Shown here: in pieces, positions 9,401-15,866 of the stretch | Layout: each line of letters begins with the position of its first letter | Position numbering within the stretch: the first letter of the stretch is position 1 | NCBI RefSeq assembly: GCF_945952095.1 | Contig: NZ_CAMFHL010000142.1 | Location: 1 to 17,650, forward strand | DNA length: 17,650 bases | Direction: 5' to 3' | Origin: an uncultured Arsenicibacter sp. | Lineage (GTDB): Bacteria; Bacteroidota; Bacteroidia; Cytophagales; Spirosomataceae | Notes under the pieces: generated by a model | What the model saw: only the letters and a program-made list of their open reading frames with translations | Told to the model about the DNA's origin: nothing | Database searches by the model: none | Program-made: the position numbers and the translations under genes

Positions 9401-9786
9401 GTGTTCAGTTAGCGGCTCCTGCACCTGCCATCAACGCGGGCGACCCCGGCAGTCAAACAGCGGCTTCGGGTCCATTTTCAGTGACCGCGCTGCCCGCCCT
9501 TGACCTGGCTAGTAATCCCCGGATCGTTGGTGGCCGTGTGGACATGGGTGCTGTTGAGTTCCAGGGTACGTCAACAGGTCCTATTGTCACTGTAAAAGAT
9601 GGGTTTTGGACCGACCCTGCCACTTGGTCAACCGGACGTGTTCCCGCAGCAGGCGATGAGGTCACGGTACAGCATACAGTTACAATACCAGCTGACAGCA
9701 CGGCTAACCTCCGCCGGTTAATATACGGTGCAGGAGGTAAAATCCAGTACGGTGGTACTTCCGCTCAGTTGAAGTTAGGCTTCTAA
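3439..9786 (+). CDS. Giant modular secreted surface protein (Fn3, LRR, Ig-like, beta-helix modules)
   Basis: 2115 residues. A long N-terminal stretch ends in a signal peptide (hydrophobic ISILRFIQPGLLCLFLTTVRAQ region, cleavage probably near 44-45). Domains by eye: beta-rich N-terminal domain 46-254; fibronectin type III 256-346; LRR block with a plant-like cap (CDPCSGWYGVTC) 348-495; Ig-like 496-574 (YQWYRNG); two PKD/Ig-like units 575-730; right-handed beta-helix 732-1169 with Asn-rich coils (LTNCSFQGN, GGAIYN), ending INAGDP and VDMGAVEFQG; Ig-like 1170-1256; LRR block 1259-1573; Ig-like 1574-1655; second beta-helix 1659-2043 with the same ending; short G8-like C-terminal domain about 2050-2115 (PATWSTGRVPAAGDEVTVQH). 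No enzyme active site was recognised in the beta-helices. The likely role is adhesion or ligand binding outside the cell. No membrane anchor and no typical type IX sorting domain is visible. The protein consists largely of two copies of an LRR-Ig-helix cassette. Confidence 0.85.
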   Translation: MHLYSFYSFIKYLSPLNNTHLKFISILRFIQPGLLCLFLTTVRAQSYQPIAVSGFTTDIVANGNISPIQSTSQGIDGSSYVLYENGYTFCSTLRYGLPASRVISSSANAGFTYQLNNYSGNNALFLANAGSTGTLTLSAPSAYQRLSLLAASTEGASSLTLTFAFTDGTTSVYSLTIADWYSPNPAAIEGLGRVGRGPSCTTDEIAGFPKLYDNIVTLTSADRIKLLTSITVSKPGATGRTSILGVAGATAAGTLTAPTALSATVLSAGSLRAGWASVTGAANYRLDISTNNSFSSFVTGYNNLNVGNVTNFTVTGLPSNTTYYVRVRTENANGQSLNSSVGSVLLACNHPDYTALADFYNATNGSGWTNKTGWLANCDPCSGWYGVTCTNGRVSALSLINNQLTGSIPASLSALTNLQTLDLTLNQLTGSIPASLGTLTKLQNLYFNNNQLSGCFPASLTALCGVPNKNFSANPGLPGGGDFASFCASGTGSDAIRISLSASNSAVCSGTRVSVTASVTGNAASYQWYRNGALLSGQTSATLSLNTAEAGPYTLLVTNTCGATAVSPPFNLTVNPVPAIPFLLSGTLTCTQPALSLTASGGTSYTLIGGASNTSGLFVVSQPGTYSVIVANASGCTAIATTNVQSNTAPPIVLLTISSTCAGALLTLSATSGLSSYTFIGPAGLIANGTANTASLTSLSPGIYSFSVTAQNSNGCRNTATASTSLNNGPTRLYVKASATGANTGLSWTDAFTDLQSALNYGCKGNLTEIWVATGTYKPTSTTARNISFAMLPNVAIYGGFTGTETELSQRPPINLTTPSATTLSGDIGQAGTITDNSFHVVYNNPGLTNTAVLDGFVISGGNGGNSGGGMYNDGSGLNNVCSPKIANCVFSENTADAGGAMYNNGRSSGNSSPILTNCSFQGNSATDGGAIYNQGGSFGNSSPNLINCSFQGNKTINGGGAIYNMALVSGSSSPTLTNCLFQGNTALFKGGAIVNDGRSSGISSPNLTNCSFQNNSANIGGGMWNQNDGGSGSSNPILANCSFQGNMATESGGVLWNSGSFLGNCKPSIINCLIYGNNNTFFNQDASITARYSLFDASVTGYTSGPGNLTVTVSPFATVSSVQLLASSAAINAGDPATTTVTAGTTDLAGNPRIVGGRVDMGAVEFQGAPCQSVAIVSQPAAGSVVCTGTLVTATVSATGSLSGYQWYRNGSLLSGQTSATLSLPAVTTASSGTYVAVVTGSCNSVTSTVFSLTVTALHPDYAPLVDLYNVTNGNFWARKSGWLSNCDPCNGWTGVICTAGRVTSLELDQNGLTGTLPQSLSALTNLKTLNLKGNRLNGVIPASLALLSNLQNLYLFGNQLSGNIPASLSALANLENLQLSSNQLNGDIPAALSALNKLKGLDLSSNLLSGTIPASLSAMTSLEILRIASNQLSGTIPANLSVLIKLRGLDLSSNQLSGTIPASLGTLINLSDLQLGSNQLTGSIPASLGALTNLQNLYLNNNQLSGSIPASLGALTKLNSLYLSSNQLSGCFPSTLTALCGVPNKSFLNNSSLPGGGDFASFCATGTGSDALQVSLIATSSLVCSGTRVTITASITGNAASYQWYRNGASVSGQTSATLSFTAADAGDYSLQVTNTCGATATSSTFSLSINTSGPSRLYVSASATGANTGLSWTDAFADLQSALNYGCKGNLTEIWVATGTYRPTSTTSRDISFAMLPNVAIYGGFTGTETALSQRPPINLTTPSATTLSGDIGVVGNMSDNSFHVVSNVSVQLTANAILDGFVITSGNAEGAPFPQSDGGGIILQDAGSPQIRNCLVTANRSGFVGGGMYIIGYTGVNSPVITKSIFTSNTASIGSAVYTQIGRLNFSTPEFYNCLFQNNTGGAAVGGFANAFGFPQFTNPIRLTNCTINENPGGALAGTGSSGMKIDNILTNCIVWNNGPTSFTNVANSPITITYSLLDNTATGYISGPGNITTTTSPFESATSVQLAAPAPAINAGDPGSQTAASGPFSVTALPALDLASNPRIVGGRVDMGAVEFQGTSTGPIVTVKDGFWTDPATWSTGRVPAAGDEVTVQHTVTIPADSTANLRRLIYGAGGKIQYGGTSAQLKLGF
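4615..4833 (+). repeat. First LRR array, three 24-residue repeats
   Basis: Three units of 72 or 75 bases with the plant-type pattern LxxLxLxxNQLTGSIPASLxxLTx. It is preceded by the Cys-containing cap and closed by a divergent unit NQLSGCFPASLTALCG. Confidence 0.85.
6040..6660 (+). repeat. Asn/Gly-rich beta-helix coil repeats, about seven units of ~31 residues
   Basis: Within the first beta-helix, units of the form SSPxLTNCSFQGNxAxxGGAIYNxGxSxGN follow one another. DNA identity between neighbours is moderate (for example AATTGCTCATTTCAGG occurs at about 6190, 6281 and 6559). Each unit probably forms one or two turns of the helix, with Asn/Cys ladders stacked inside. This part is the main difference from the second helix. 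Confidence 0.7.
7345..8067 (+). repeat. Second LRR array, ten 24-residue repeats
   Basis: Ten 72/75-base units, closed by the same divergent unit type (NQLSGCFPSTLTALCG). Some neighbours are almost identical in DNA: the 29 bases at 7888-7916 recur at 7960-7988, exactly 72 bases later. The stretch around CTTATCTTCTAA (GLDLSSN) also recurs, at about 7650 and 7794. This points to recent growth of the array by unit duplication. The array also creates a long stop-free frame on the opposite strand, which is an artefact. Confidence 0.88.
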
Positions 9787-9821
9787 TCAGCGTTCATATA
9801 CAAACTACTTATTTGATATCT

Positions 9822-10193
9822 ATGCTACCTCTTACTATTAAGACAGCGGATTTTATCCGCTGTGACAGAGAATTTATTGCTAAGTCGTCTATTGTCTGGC
9901 TGGAAGGTGACTGGAACTACACCAGAATCCATCGACAGGATAAGGCTGTTAATATAAGTGCATATTCCCTTAAATGGTATGAACGGCAACTGGGCGGTTT
10001 TGTCCGTGTCAGTAAAAGTGCCATGATTAACCCTCAGCATGTGCATGAAGTCATTAAACCCTCAAACCAACCAGGCAGGTTACAATTAATGTTGAGTAAC
10101 GGTATATCTGTTGATGTCGCCAGAAGAAGGCAAGCCGAAACAAAGCGCAGACTAAATCTGATCCTTAATGTGAACTGCCGGAGAGTCTATTGA
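9822..10193 (+). CDS. Stand-alone LytTR-type DNA-binding protein
   Basis: About 123 residues, starting at ATG 9822; a TTG at 9813 in the same frame could add three residues but is less likely. Nearly the whole protein is a LytTR domain (residues about 22-115): IVWLEGDWNYTRIH, then GGFVRVSKSAMINPQHVHEV, then LMLSNGISVDVARRRQAETK. This fits the LytTR pattern 'F.RvhrS..vn..hi' followed by 'l.l.ng..i.vsr'. There is no receiver or membrane domain, so any signal must come through another protein or the gene acts constitutively. It starts 35 bases after the giant surface protein and is probably co-transcribed with it. LytTR proteins often control surface and extracellular genes, so control of its own locus is a reasonable inference but is not shown by the sequence. 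Confidence 0.82.
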   Translation: MLPLTIKTADFIRCDREFIAKSSIVWLEGDWNYTRIHRQDKAVNISAYSLKWYERQLGGFVRVSKSAMINPQHVHEVIKPSNQPGRLQLMLSNGISVDVARRRQAETKRRLNLILNVNCRRVY

Positions 10194-10309
10194 TTTTAGT
10201 CGTTAACCAGTAATGAGCCATACAAATTAATGCCCGCCAGATAGGATGATTTTAAAGCCTGGCAGAAACCACCTACCTTGCCGTTCATACTCAACAACTT
10301 TTCTTTATC

Positions 10310-11806
10310 ATGAGTGAACAGAATAAGAAATTGACGACGGCTTCAGGGCGGCCTTATGCAGAGAACGAAAATACGCAGAGTGTCGGACCACGAGGTCCCC
10401 TCTTGCTGCAGGACTATATTCTGCATGAGAAAATGGCCCACTTTAACCGCGAACGGATTCCGGAACGGGTAGTACATGCCAAGGGCTCTGGCGCTTTCGG
10501 TACGTTTACGGTAACCCACGATATTTCGCAGTATACCAAGGCTAAGCTGTTCAGCAAAATCGGCAATCAGTGCCGGATGCTGGCCCGTTTCTCAACGGTA
10601 GGCGGCGAAAAAGGGTCTGCCGATACCGAACGCGACCCGCGCGGATTCGCGGTCAAATTCTATACTGAAGACGGTAACTGGGACCTGGTCGGCAATAATA
10701 CTCCGGTATTTTTTGTGAAAGACCCGAAGAAATTCGGTGACTTTATCCATACACAGAAGCGGGATCCCCGCACCAACTGTAAGTCGCCGACGATGATGTG
10801 GGATTTCTGGTCGCTGAATCCGGAATCGCTCCATCAGGTACTGATTCTGATGAGCGACCGGGGAACACCTTTTTCCTACCGCCACATGAATGGTTACAGC
10901 AGCCATACGTTCAGTATGATTAATGCCCATAATGAACGGGTCTGGGTAAAATTCCATTTCAAAACGGCCCAGGGTATTAAGAACTTCACCAACGACGAAG
11001 CGGCCGATATGAAAGCACAGGACATGGATCACGCTCAGCGGGATCTGGTCCAGTCGATCGACCGCGGCGACTTCCCCCGCTGGAACCTCAAAATTCAGGT
11101 CATGACAGAGGAACAGGCAACGTCTTTTGCCTTTAATCCGTTTGATTTGTCGAAGGTATGGCCGCATGCTGATTTCCCGCTGATCGATGTCGGCGTCATG
11201 GAGCTGAACGAAGTACCGGCCAATTACTTTGCCCAGGTGGAGCAGGCAGCCTTCGCTCCCGCACACATCGTTGACGGCATCGGCTATTCGCCGGATAAAA
11301 TGCTACAGGGCCGGTTATTATCCTACCCCGACGCACACCGCTACCGCCTTGGCGTCAATTATGAGCAGATTCCGGTAAACCGCTGCCCGTATATGGGCCG
11401 TAACTACCAGCGCGACGGCCACATGCGCGTCGACGATAACGGCGGCAGCGCACCCAACTACTTCCCTAATAGTTTCGACGATATTGCGGTGGATCAGTCT
11501 TATAAAGAACCGGCCTGGTCGCTGGATTCGACCCTGGCCGATTGGTATGACCGGAATGCTCCCAGTGAGAATGATCACTATACCCAGCCAGGCTTGTTCT
11601 ATAAAAAGGCGCTGAACGAACAGGACCGCAAGAATCTGGTAAGCAACATTGTTGGTGCAATGAAAGGCATCGAAGGCCCTAAAAAAGACATGATTATCAA
11701 CCGGCAGCTGTGCCATTTTTTCCGGGCAGATATCCAGCTCGGTATGGGTGTAGCAGCAGGTCTGGGCGTGAATGTAGCTGAGTTTATGCCAGCCATGCAG
11801 TCCTGA
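10310..11806 (+). CDS. katA: Haem catalase, small-subunit monofunctional type
   Basis: 498 residues, the usual length of small-subunit catalases. It breaks hydrogen peroxide down to water and oxygen, most likely in the cytoplasm (no signal peptide). Catalytic residues are intact: distal His56 in RERIPERVVHAKGSGAFG, Asn129 in WDLVGNNTPVFF and proximal haem-ligand Tyr339 in RLLSYPDAHRYRLG, with the same spacing as in well-studied catalases. The C-terminal helical region is present and there is no extra flavodoxin-like domain, so it is not a large-subunit enzyme. It has its own leader (10194-10309, no clear operator seen) and is followed by a strong terminator, so it is probably monocistronic. 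The symbol katA is by similarity; katE-type naming is also used for this group. No OxyR or PerR gene lies nearby. Confidence 0.95.
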   Translation: MSEQNKKLTTASGRPYAENENTQSVGPRGPLLLQDYILHEKMAHFNRERIPERVVHAKGSGAFGTFTVTHDISQYTKAKLFSKIGNQCRMLARFSTVGGEKGSADTERDPRGFAVKFYTEDGNWDLVGNNTPVFFVKDPKKFGDFIHTQKRDPRTNCKSPTMMWDFWSLNPESLHQVLILMSDRGTPFSYRHMNGYSSHTFSMINAHNERVWVKFHFKTAQGIKNFTNDEAADMKAQDMDHAQRDLVQSIDRGDFPRWNLKIQVMTEEQATSFAFNPFDLSKVWPHADFPLIDVGVMELNEVPANYFAQVEQAAFAPAHIVDGIGYSPDKMLQGRLLSYPDAHRYRLGVNYEQIPVNRCPYMGRNYQRDGHMRVDDNGGSAPNYFPNSFDDIAVDQSYKEPAWSLDSTLADWYDRNAPSENDHYTQPGLFYKKALNEQDRKNLVSNIVGAMKGIEGPKKDMIINRQLCHFFRADIQLGMGVAAGLGVNVAEFMPAMQS

Positions 11807-11845
11807 TTCGTTCAGACAGCCGGTTTCTTATCGAATAAAGTCAGG

Positions 11846-11878
11846 CAGCCGGCCGGATTATCTCCGGCCGGCTGTTTT
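11846..11878 (+). terminator. Rho-independent terminator of the catalase gene
   Basis: A perfect 12-bp GC-rich stem (CAGCCGGCCGGA, loop TTATC, TCCGGCCGGCTG) is followed by TTTT, 39 bases after the catalase stop codon. Confidence 0.88.
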
Positions 11879-12004
11879 GCCTTGACAGGTAACAGACCGG
11901 AACCCTTGTTTTGTATCTGAAAAGGCACGTTTATCAAATTATTAAACTTTCTTAAATCAGTTGTGATCAGGCCGGTTTTCTGACTGCCTTGTTCGTCGTT
12001 TGGG

Positions 12005-12045
12005 TTGCACCTCTGAAAAAATAGGCCGTATTTTGTAGTTTAATT
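12005..12045 (+). promoter_or_regulatory. Possible Bacteroidota-type promoter before the small exported protein
   Basis: TTG at 12005-12007 and TATTTTG at 12029-12035 resemble the -33 and -7 (TAnnTTTG) boxes with a spacer of 21. The -7 box is one base short of consensus. A start about 7 bases downstream would lie only a few bases before the ATG at 12046, giving an almost leaderless transcript. The rest of 11879-12004 shows nothing distinctive. Confidence 0.3.
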
Positions 12046-12432
12046 ATGCAGAGAACGCCGCTTCACATACGACAATGGGTTAAACTGATCAGTCCGCTGG
12101 CAGTTGCGCTGTGTTGTATGCTGCTGCCGGTCCGCTCTGCCGGCTCAAAGCCGCTGATTCAGAAACAGGTACATATCACCTACCTGAAGCAGGAGTCTGT
12201 CAACGCAGAATCAGACAATTACCCGACTCTACATAAACATCCGGCAGATGCGCTGGCAACTGTCAATAGTAATGTACCGCCCCATTCATCACCGGATCTG
12301 ACGCCTCACCTGTTCGTTCCGTTTATTGGTACTACCGGTTTCGGCCGCCTTCAGCAACCGCACCGGTCCTATTTTTTATTCTCTTTTCTACGTTCTGTTT
12401 TCGAACACCAGATTGCGATTAATGCCCCTTAA
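12046..12432 (+). CDS. Uncharacterised small exported protein
   Basis: 128 residues, not recognised. The N-terminus looks like a signal peptide or membrane anchor: basic start MQRTPLHIRQWVK, hydrophobic LISPLAVALCCMLLPV, then a possible cleavage site at RSAGS (residues about 28-34). The remainder is polar, His- and Pro-rich (LHKHPADALA, PPHSSPDLTPHLFVPF) and has an aromatic stretch near the end (SYFLFSFLRSVFEH). No repeats, catalytic motif or lipobox was found. It stands alone between the catalase terminator and the transporter gene, with 100 bases to the next start. Codon use looks like that of its neighbours. It could be a small lineage-specific protein. Its reality rests on the signal-like N-terminus and the plausible promoter. 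Confidence 0.5.
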   Translation: MQRTPLHIRQWVKLISPLAVALCCMLLPVRSAGSKPLIQKQVHITYLKQESVNAESDNYPTLHKHPADALATVNSNVPPHSSPDLTPHLFVPFIGTTGFGRLQQPHRSYFLFSFLRSVFEHQIAINAP

Positions 12433-12532
12433 CCGGGTCATATGCTATCGTTCTCTTCATCTGCCACTCGCAGCAGGGTAGCCTTTCTATCTTATCTGTT
12501 ACGCAGGCTACTGTTCATTAATTACTCACCTC

Positions 12533-14833
12533 ATGTGGTCTAAAATAACCCGTACACTGCTTGCCTACCGGCTTTTCTGGGTAGGCGCTATGGTTCTGTT
12601 AACGGCCGTTATGGCTTTTTTGGGTACACGGATTCAGTTATCGTATCAGATCGCCCGTGTGTTGCCTTTATCAGATTCAACTCAGTATCAGTACGAACGC
12701 TTCAAACAACGGTTTGGAGCCGATGGTACCCTGATGGTCGTTGGCTGGCAGGATAACCGCTGGTTCGATCTGCCGGTTTACCAGAGCTGGTACGACATGA
12801 ATGAAAAGGTTCGTAAGCTGGGCGGTGTTAAGGAAGCCATGTCGATTACGCACCTGTACACAATCGACAAACCGGACAGCGGCTGGTCGATCCGTCCGCT
12901 GATTTCGAAACGACCGCAAACACAGGCCGAAGTGGACAGTCTGAAAAGTCAGGTGCTGTCGCTGCCGTTTTACGAAGGATTACTTTATAATCCGAAGAGC
13001 CACGCGACCCTGATGGCCATTTCGTTTGACGAAAAAAAGCTGAACTCCCGCGACCGGATTGCCATTGTCGAAACGATCCGGCAGTATGGCAAGGAATTTT
13101 CGGAGAAACATAACATTCAGATTCACTACTCAGGGCTACCTTCCATCCGGACGGAGGTCATGAAGAAGGTCTCGGGCGAAATGAAACTGTTCATGGCGCT
13201 GGCGGCCCTGGTAACCGGCCTGATGGTCTGGCTGATGTTCCGGTCATTCCGCGTCGTCTGGATTTCGCTGACCGTGGTGATTATGGGGGTTTCGGTCTGT
13301 ATCGGCACCCTGGCGGCGTTCGGTTACGAAATCACCCTGCTGACCGGTATGCTGCCACCGCTGCTGATTGTAATTGGCGTACCGAACTGTATTTTCCTGG
13401 TCAACAAATACCACGAAGAACTGGCCGCCCACGGAGACAAACAACGGGCCCTGGAGGTCATGATCCGGCAAATCGGATTATCGGCCTTGCTGGCTAATGT
13501 GACAACCGCCATCGGATTCGGCGTGTTTTACTTCACCAACAGCCGGTTATTGATGGAGTTCGGTGTTGTAGCAGCCATCTGTGTATTAGCCGTTTATGTC
13601 ATCTGTATGATCATGGTGCCGATCATTCTGAGTTATCTGCCGGTACCATCGGATTCGGGCGGACATACCCTCAGTGAAGGCCGCTGGCGCGGGCTCCTGA
13701 ACCGGGTTGATTTTCTGGTGCATAACCGCCGGAAGCTCATTTACAGCATCATCACGGTTATTACCATCATCAGTGCCCTGGGTCTGTTTATGGTCCGAGT
13801 AGAAGGATACGTGGTCGATGACCTGCCGAAAAATGATCCGGTATACGAAGACCTCCGGTTTGTTGAACAGCAGTTCAAGGGTGCGCTGCCGCTGGAGATC
13901 ATGATCGACACCGGCAAGCCGAAAGGGGCGTTTGCCGACGCCGGCCGGGCGCTGTATAAGGTTCGGGCGCTGGAGCGGTTAATGGACGATTATCCGGAGT
14001 TTTCGAAGCCCAGCTCACTGGTCGATGTAATCAGGTTCGGGTACCAGGCCTATCGTGGCGGCGATCCGAAATATTTCGTGCTGCCACCGGCTATGGAGCT
14101 CAAAAAGCTGGCCGAAGACAGTCCGCTCGGGACAGGCAACAACCAGTCATCGCTGGCGAAATCACTGATGGACAGCACACAGCAAACTATCCGGGTGAGC
14201 TACCAGATGGCCGACATCGGCTCAATCCGGTTGCAGAAAACAATGAATAGTCTGCGTCCGCGCATCGATTCGCTGTTTGCCGGCACGCCCTATAAAGTGA
14301 GTCTGACCGGCCACAGCCTGGTCTTTTTGAAGAGCAACGATTATTTACTGGGTAACCTGTACGAAAGTCTGGTTATCGCGATTTTATTAATTGCCTTAGT
14401 GGGCATGGTACTGTTCCGGTCGGTTCCGATCATTATTCTGTCGAAACTACCATGTCTGATTCCGCTCGTTGTAACGGCCGGCATCATGGGTTATACGGAT
14501 ATTGCGTTCAAGCCATCTACCATCCTGATTTTCAGCATTGCGTTCGGATTGGCGTCAGACGGTACCGTCTATTTCCTGACCAGCTATCGCCGCCAGCTTA
14601 GTCTGGGGCTCGAACCACCGGCAGCCATTACGGGTGCCATTCACGAAACCGGTATCAGTCTGATTTACACAGCGCTGGTACTGGCGGGCGGGTTTGTGGT
14701 TTTTGCTGCCTCCAGTTTCGGAGGTACGGCTGCACTTGGCATATTAGTAGCAACAACCGTTCTGATGGCCTGTTTAACGAATCTGGTGCTGTTACCGGCG
14801 CTTCTGCTCTCGCTGAAGCGCTATCGGGTGTAA
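12533..14833 (+). CDS. MMPL/RND-superfamily membrane protein (transporter, sterol-sensing-like domain)
   Basis: 766 residues in the two-fold RND layout. TM1 (about 13-33) is followed by a large periplasmic loop (about 34-215), five helices (about 217-372), TM7 (about 400-420), a second large loop (about 421-610) and five more helices (about 615-760). This size and topology fit the MMPL/HpnN-like branch (PF03176), which moves lipids or other hydrophobic molecules across or out of the inner membrane. The second half has an Asp in TM10 (FGLASDGTVYFLTSYRR, Asp676), in the position of a proton-relay residue. The matching first-half site reads GVPNCIFLVNKYHEE with Asn285. It starts 100 bases after the small exported protein and is followed 14 bases later by the YitT-type gene, so the two are probably one operon. 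No membrane-fusion or outer-membrane partner lies nearby. Substrate unknown. Confidence 0.85.
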   Translation: MWSKITRTLLAYRLFWVGAMVLLTAVMAFLGTRIQLSYQIARVLPLSDSTQYQYERFKQRFGADGTLMVVGWQDNRWFDLPVYQSWYDMNEKVRKLGGVKEAMSITHLYTIDKPDSGWSIRPLISKRPQTQAEVDSLKSQVLSLPFYEGLLYNPKSHATLMAISFDEKKLNSRDRIAIVETIRQYGKEFSEKHNIQIHYSGLPSIRTEVMKKVSGEMKLFMALAALVTGLMVWLMFRSFRVVWISLTVVIMGVSVCIGTLAAFGYEITLLTGMLPPLLIVIGVPNCIFLVNKYHEELAAHGDKQRALEVMIRQIGLSALLANVTTAIGFGVFYFTNSRLLMEFGVVAAICVLAVYVICMIMVPIILSYLPVPSDSGGHTLSEGRWRGLLNRVDFLVHNRRKLIYSIITVITIISALGLFMVRVEGYVVDDLPKNDPVYEDLRFVEQQFKGALPLEIMIDTGKPKGAFADAGRALYKVRALERLMDDYPEFSKPSSLVDVIRFGYQAYRGGDPKYFVLPPAMELKKLAEDSPLGTGNNQSSLAKSLMDSTQQTIRVSYQMADIGSIRLQKTMNSLRPRIDSLFAGTPYKVSLTGHSLVFLKSNDYLLGNLYESLVIAILLIALVGMVLFRSVPIIILSKLPCLIPLVVTAGIMGYTDIAFKPSTILIFSIAFGLASDGTVYFLTSYRRQLSLGLEPPAAITGAIHETGISLIYTALVLAGGFVVFAASSFGGTAALGILVATTVLMACLTNLVLLPALLLSLKRYRV

Positions 14834-14847
14834 CACCAATTCATCAA

Positions 14848-15735
14848 ATGAGTGCCACAACAACAACTTTTTCACAGACAAACAGGGCAGGAATCGTCAA
14901 GGATTTTGCGCTCCTGCTTACGGGTGTACTAAGCGCAGGCATGGGCCTGAAAGGTTTTTTACTTCCGAATAATTTTCTTGACGGCGGGGCCATGGGTATT
15001 TCGCTGCTGCTGGAGATGGTCACCGGTGTCGAACTGGCGATTCTGGTCATTCTGGTAAACCTCCCGTTTATCTGGATCGGCTACCGGCAGGTATCGCCTG
15101 GCTTTGCCGTCCGCACCATTGTCGCCATCAGTATGCTGGCCCTTTGTTTAGTGGTTGTCCCGTATCCGATTGTGACAACCGATAAACTGCTGATTTCGGT
15201 GTTCGGCGGCTTTTTTCTGGGCACCGGCATCGGACTGGCCATCCGGGGCGGCGGGGTGCTCGACGGCACCGAAGTACTGGCCATTTATGTCAGCCGCCGG
15301 TCGGCGCTTTCCGTCGGTGACGTGATTATGGTCATCAATGTGCTGGTTTTCGGTTCGGCAGCCTTACTGACGAACATGGAAACGGCATTGTACGCGATGC
15401 TGACCTACCTGGCCGCTTCAAAAACCGTCGATTTTCTGATTCACGGTATCGAGGAATACACGGGGGTTATCATTATTTCTGACCACCACGAACGTATCCG
15501 TCAGATGATTACCGAGAAACTGGGCAGAGGCGTAACGGTTTTTAAAGGCGAAAAAGGGTACGGTAAACGGGGTTTCCGCGAAAACGATATTAACATCATT
15601 TACGCAGTCGTTACCCGCCTTGAGCTTCACCGGCTCCGGGAGCGTATCAGCGAAATCGACGCCAAGGCCTTTATCGTCAACCACAGCATTGACGATGCAA
15701 AAGGCGGTATGGTCAAAAGCAGGCCGCTGCATTAA
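14848..15735 (+). CDS. YitT family membrane protein with C-terminal DUF2179 domain
   Basis: 295 residues. The N-terminal part has five or six transmembrane helices (about 18-40, 50-75, 88-105, 113-133, 152-175) with family-like motifs: GVLSAGMGLKGFLLPNNFLDGGAMGISLLL and RGGGVLDGTEVLAIYVSRR. The C-terminal soluble part (about 203-285) is a DUF2179 domain: TGVIIISDHHERIRQMITEK, then GRGVTVFKGEKGYGKRG, then IYAVVTRLELHRLRERI. This two-part layout is that of the YitT/YvjA (UPF0750) family, whose biochemical role is not settled; the soluble domain may bind a ligand. It begins 14 bases after the MMPL-type gene and ends just before a terminator, which marks the end of the operon. Confidence 0.88.
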   Translation: MSATTTTFSQTNRAGIVKDFALLLTGVLSAGMGLKGFLLPNNFLDGGAMGISLLLEMVTGVELAILVILVNLPFIWIGYRQVSPGFAVRTIVAISMLALCLVVVPYPIVTTDKLLISVFGGFFLGTGIGLAIRGGGVLDGTEVLAIYVSRRSALSVGDVIMVINVLVFGSAALLTNMETALYAMLTYLAASKTVDFLIHGIEEYTGVIIISDHHERIRQMITEKLGRGVTVFKGEKGYGKRGFRENDINIIYAVVTRLELHRLRERISEIDAKAFIVNHSIDDAKGGMVKSRPLH

Positions 15736-15750
15736 TAGCTTATCCTGTAC

Positions 15751-15779
15751 GGGCAACCCCACGTGGTTGCCCTTTTTTT
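15751..15779 (+). terminator. Rho-independent terminator of the MMPL-YitT operon
   Basis: An 8-bp stem GGGCAACC / GGTTGCCC with loop CCACGT is followed by seven T, starting 15 bases after the stop codon of the YitT-type gene. Confidence 0.85.
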
Positions 15780-15866
15780 GATTTGTTGAGCTTGCTGATC
15801 AGTAAAAAAAACTGTGTCACGTTTTTGACTACCATACCCTAACCAGGCACTAACCCCTTTACCACC

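Larger units (their letters stand above)
4480..9567 (+). repeat. Duplicated LRR / Ig-like / beta-helix cassette (4480-6945 and 7213-9567)
   Basis: The second cassette repeats the first in the same order. Matching landmarks: CNHPDYTAL and LHPDYAPL at the start, CDPCSGW and CDPCNGW in the LRR cap, LPGGGDFASFCA after the LRRs, GNAASYQWYRNGA in the Ig-like domain, LYVKASATGANTGLSWTDAF and LYVSASATGANTGLSWTDAF at the start of the helix, and NPRIVGGRVDMGAVEFQG at its end. DNA similarity is very high at the helix start (about 5632-5920 against 8413-8700) and end (about 6890-6945 against 9512-9567). The Asn-rich middle of the helices is much more diverged. Confidence 0.85.

Noticed and set aside
9813..9821. 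TTG start for the LytTR gene
   Set aside because: The ATG three codons later is the simpler start and leaves the domain whole.
10592..11266. Minus-strand frame of 224 codons opposite the catalase
   Set aside because: The catalase with intact catalytic residues occupies the plus strand; the antisense frame has no recognisable features.
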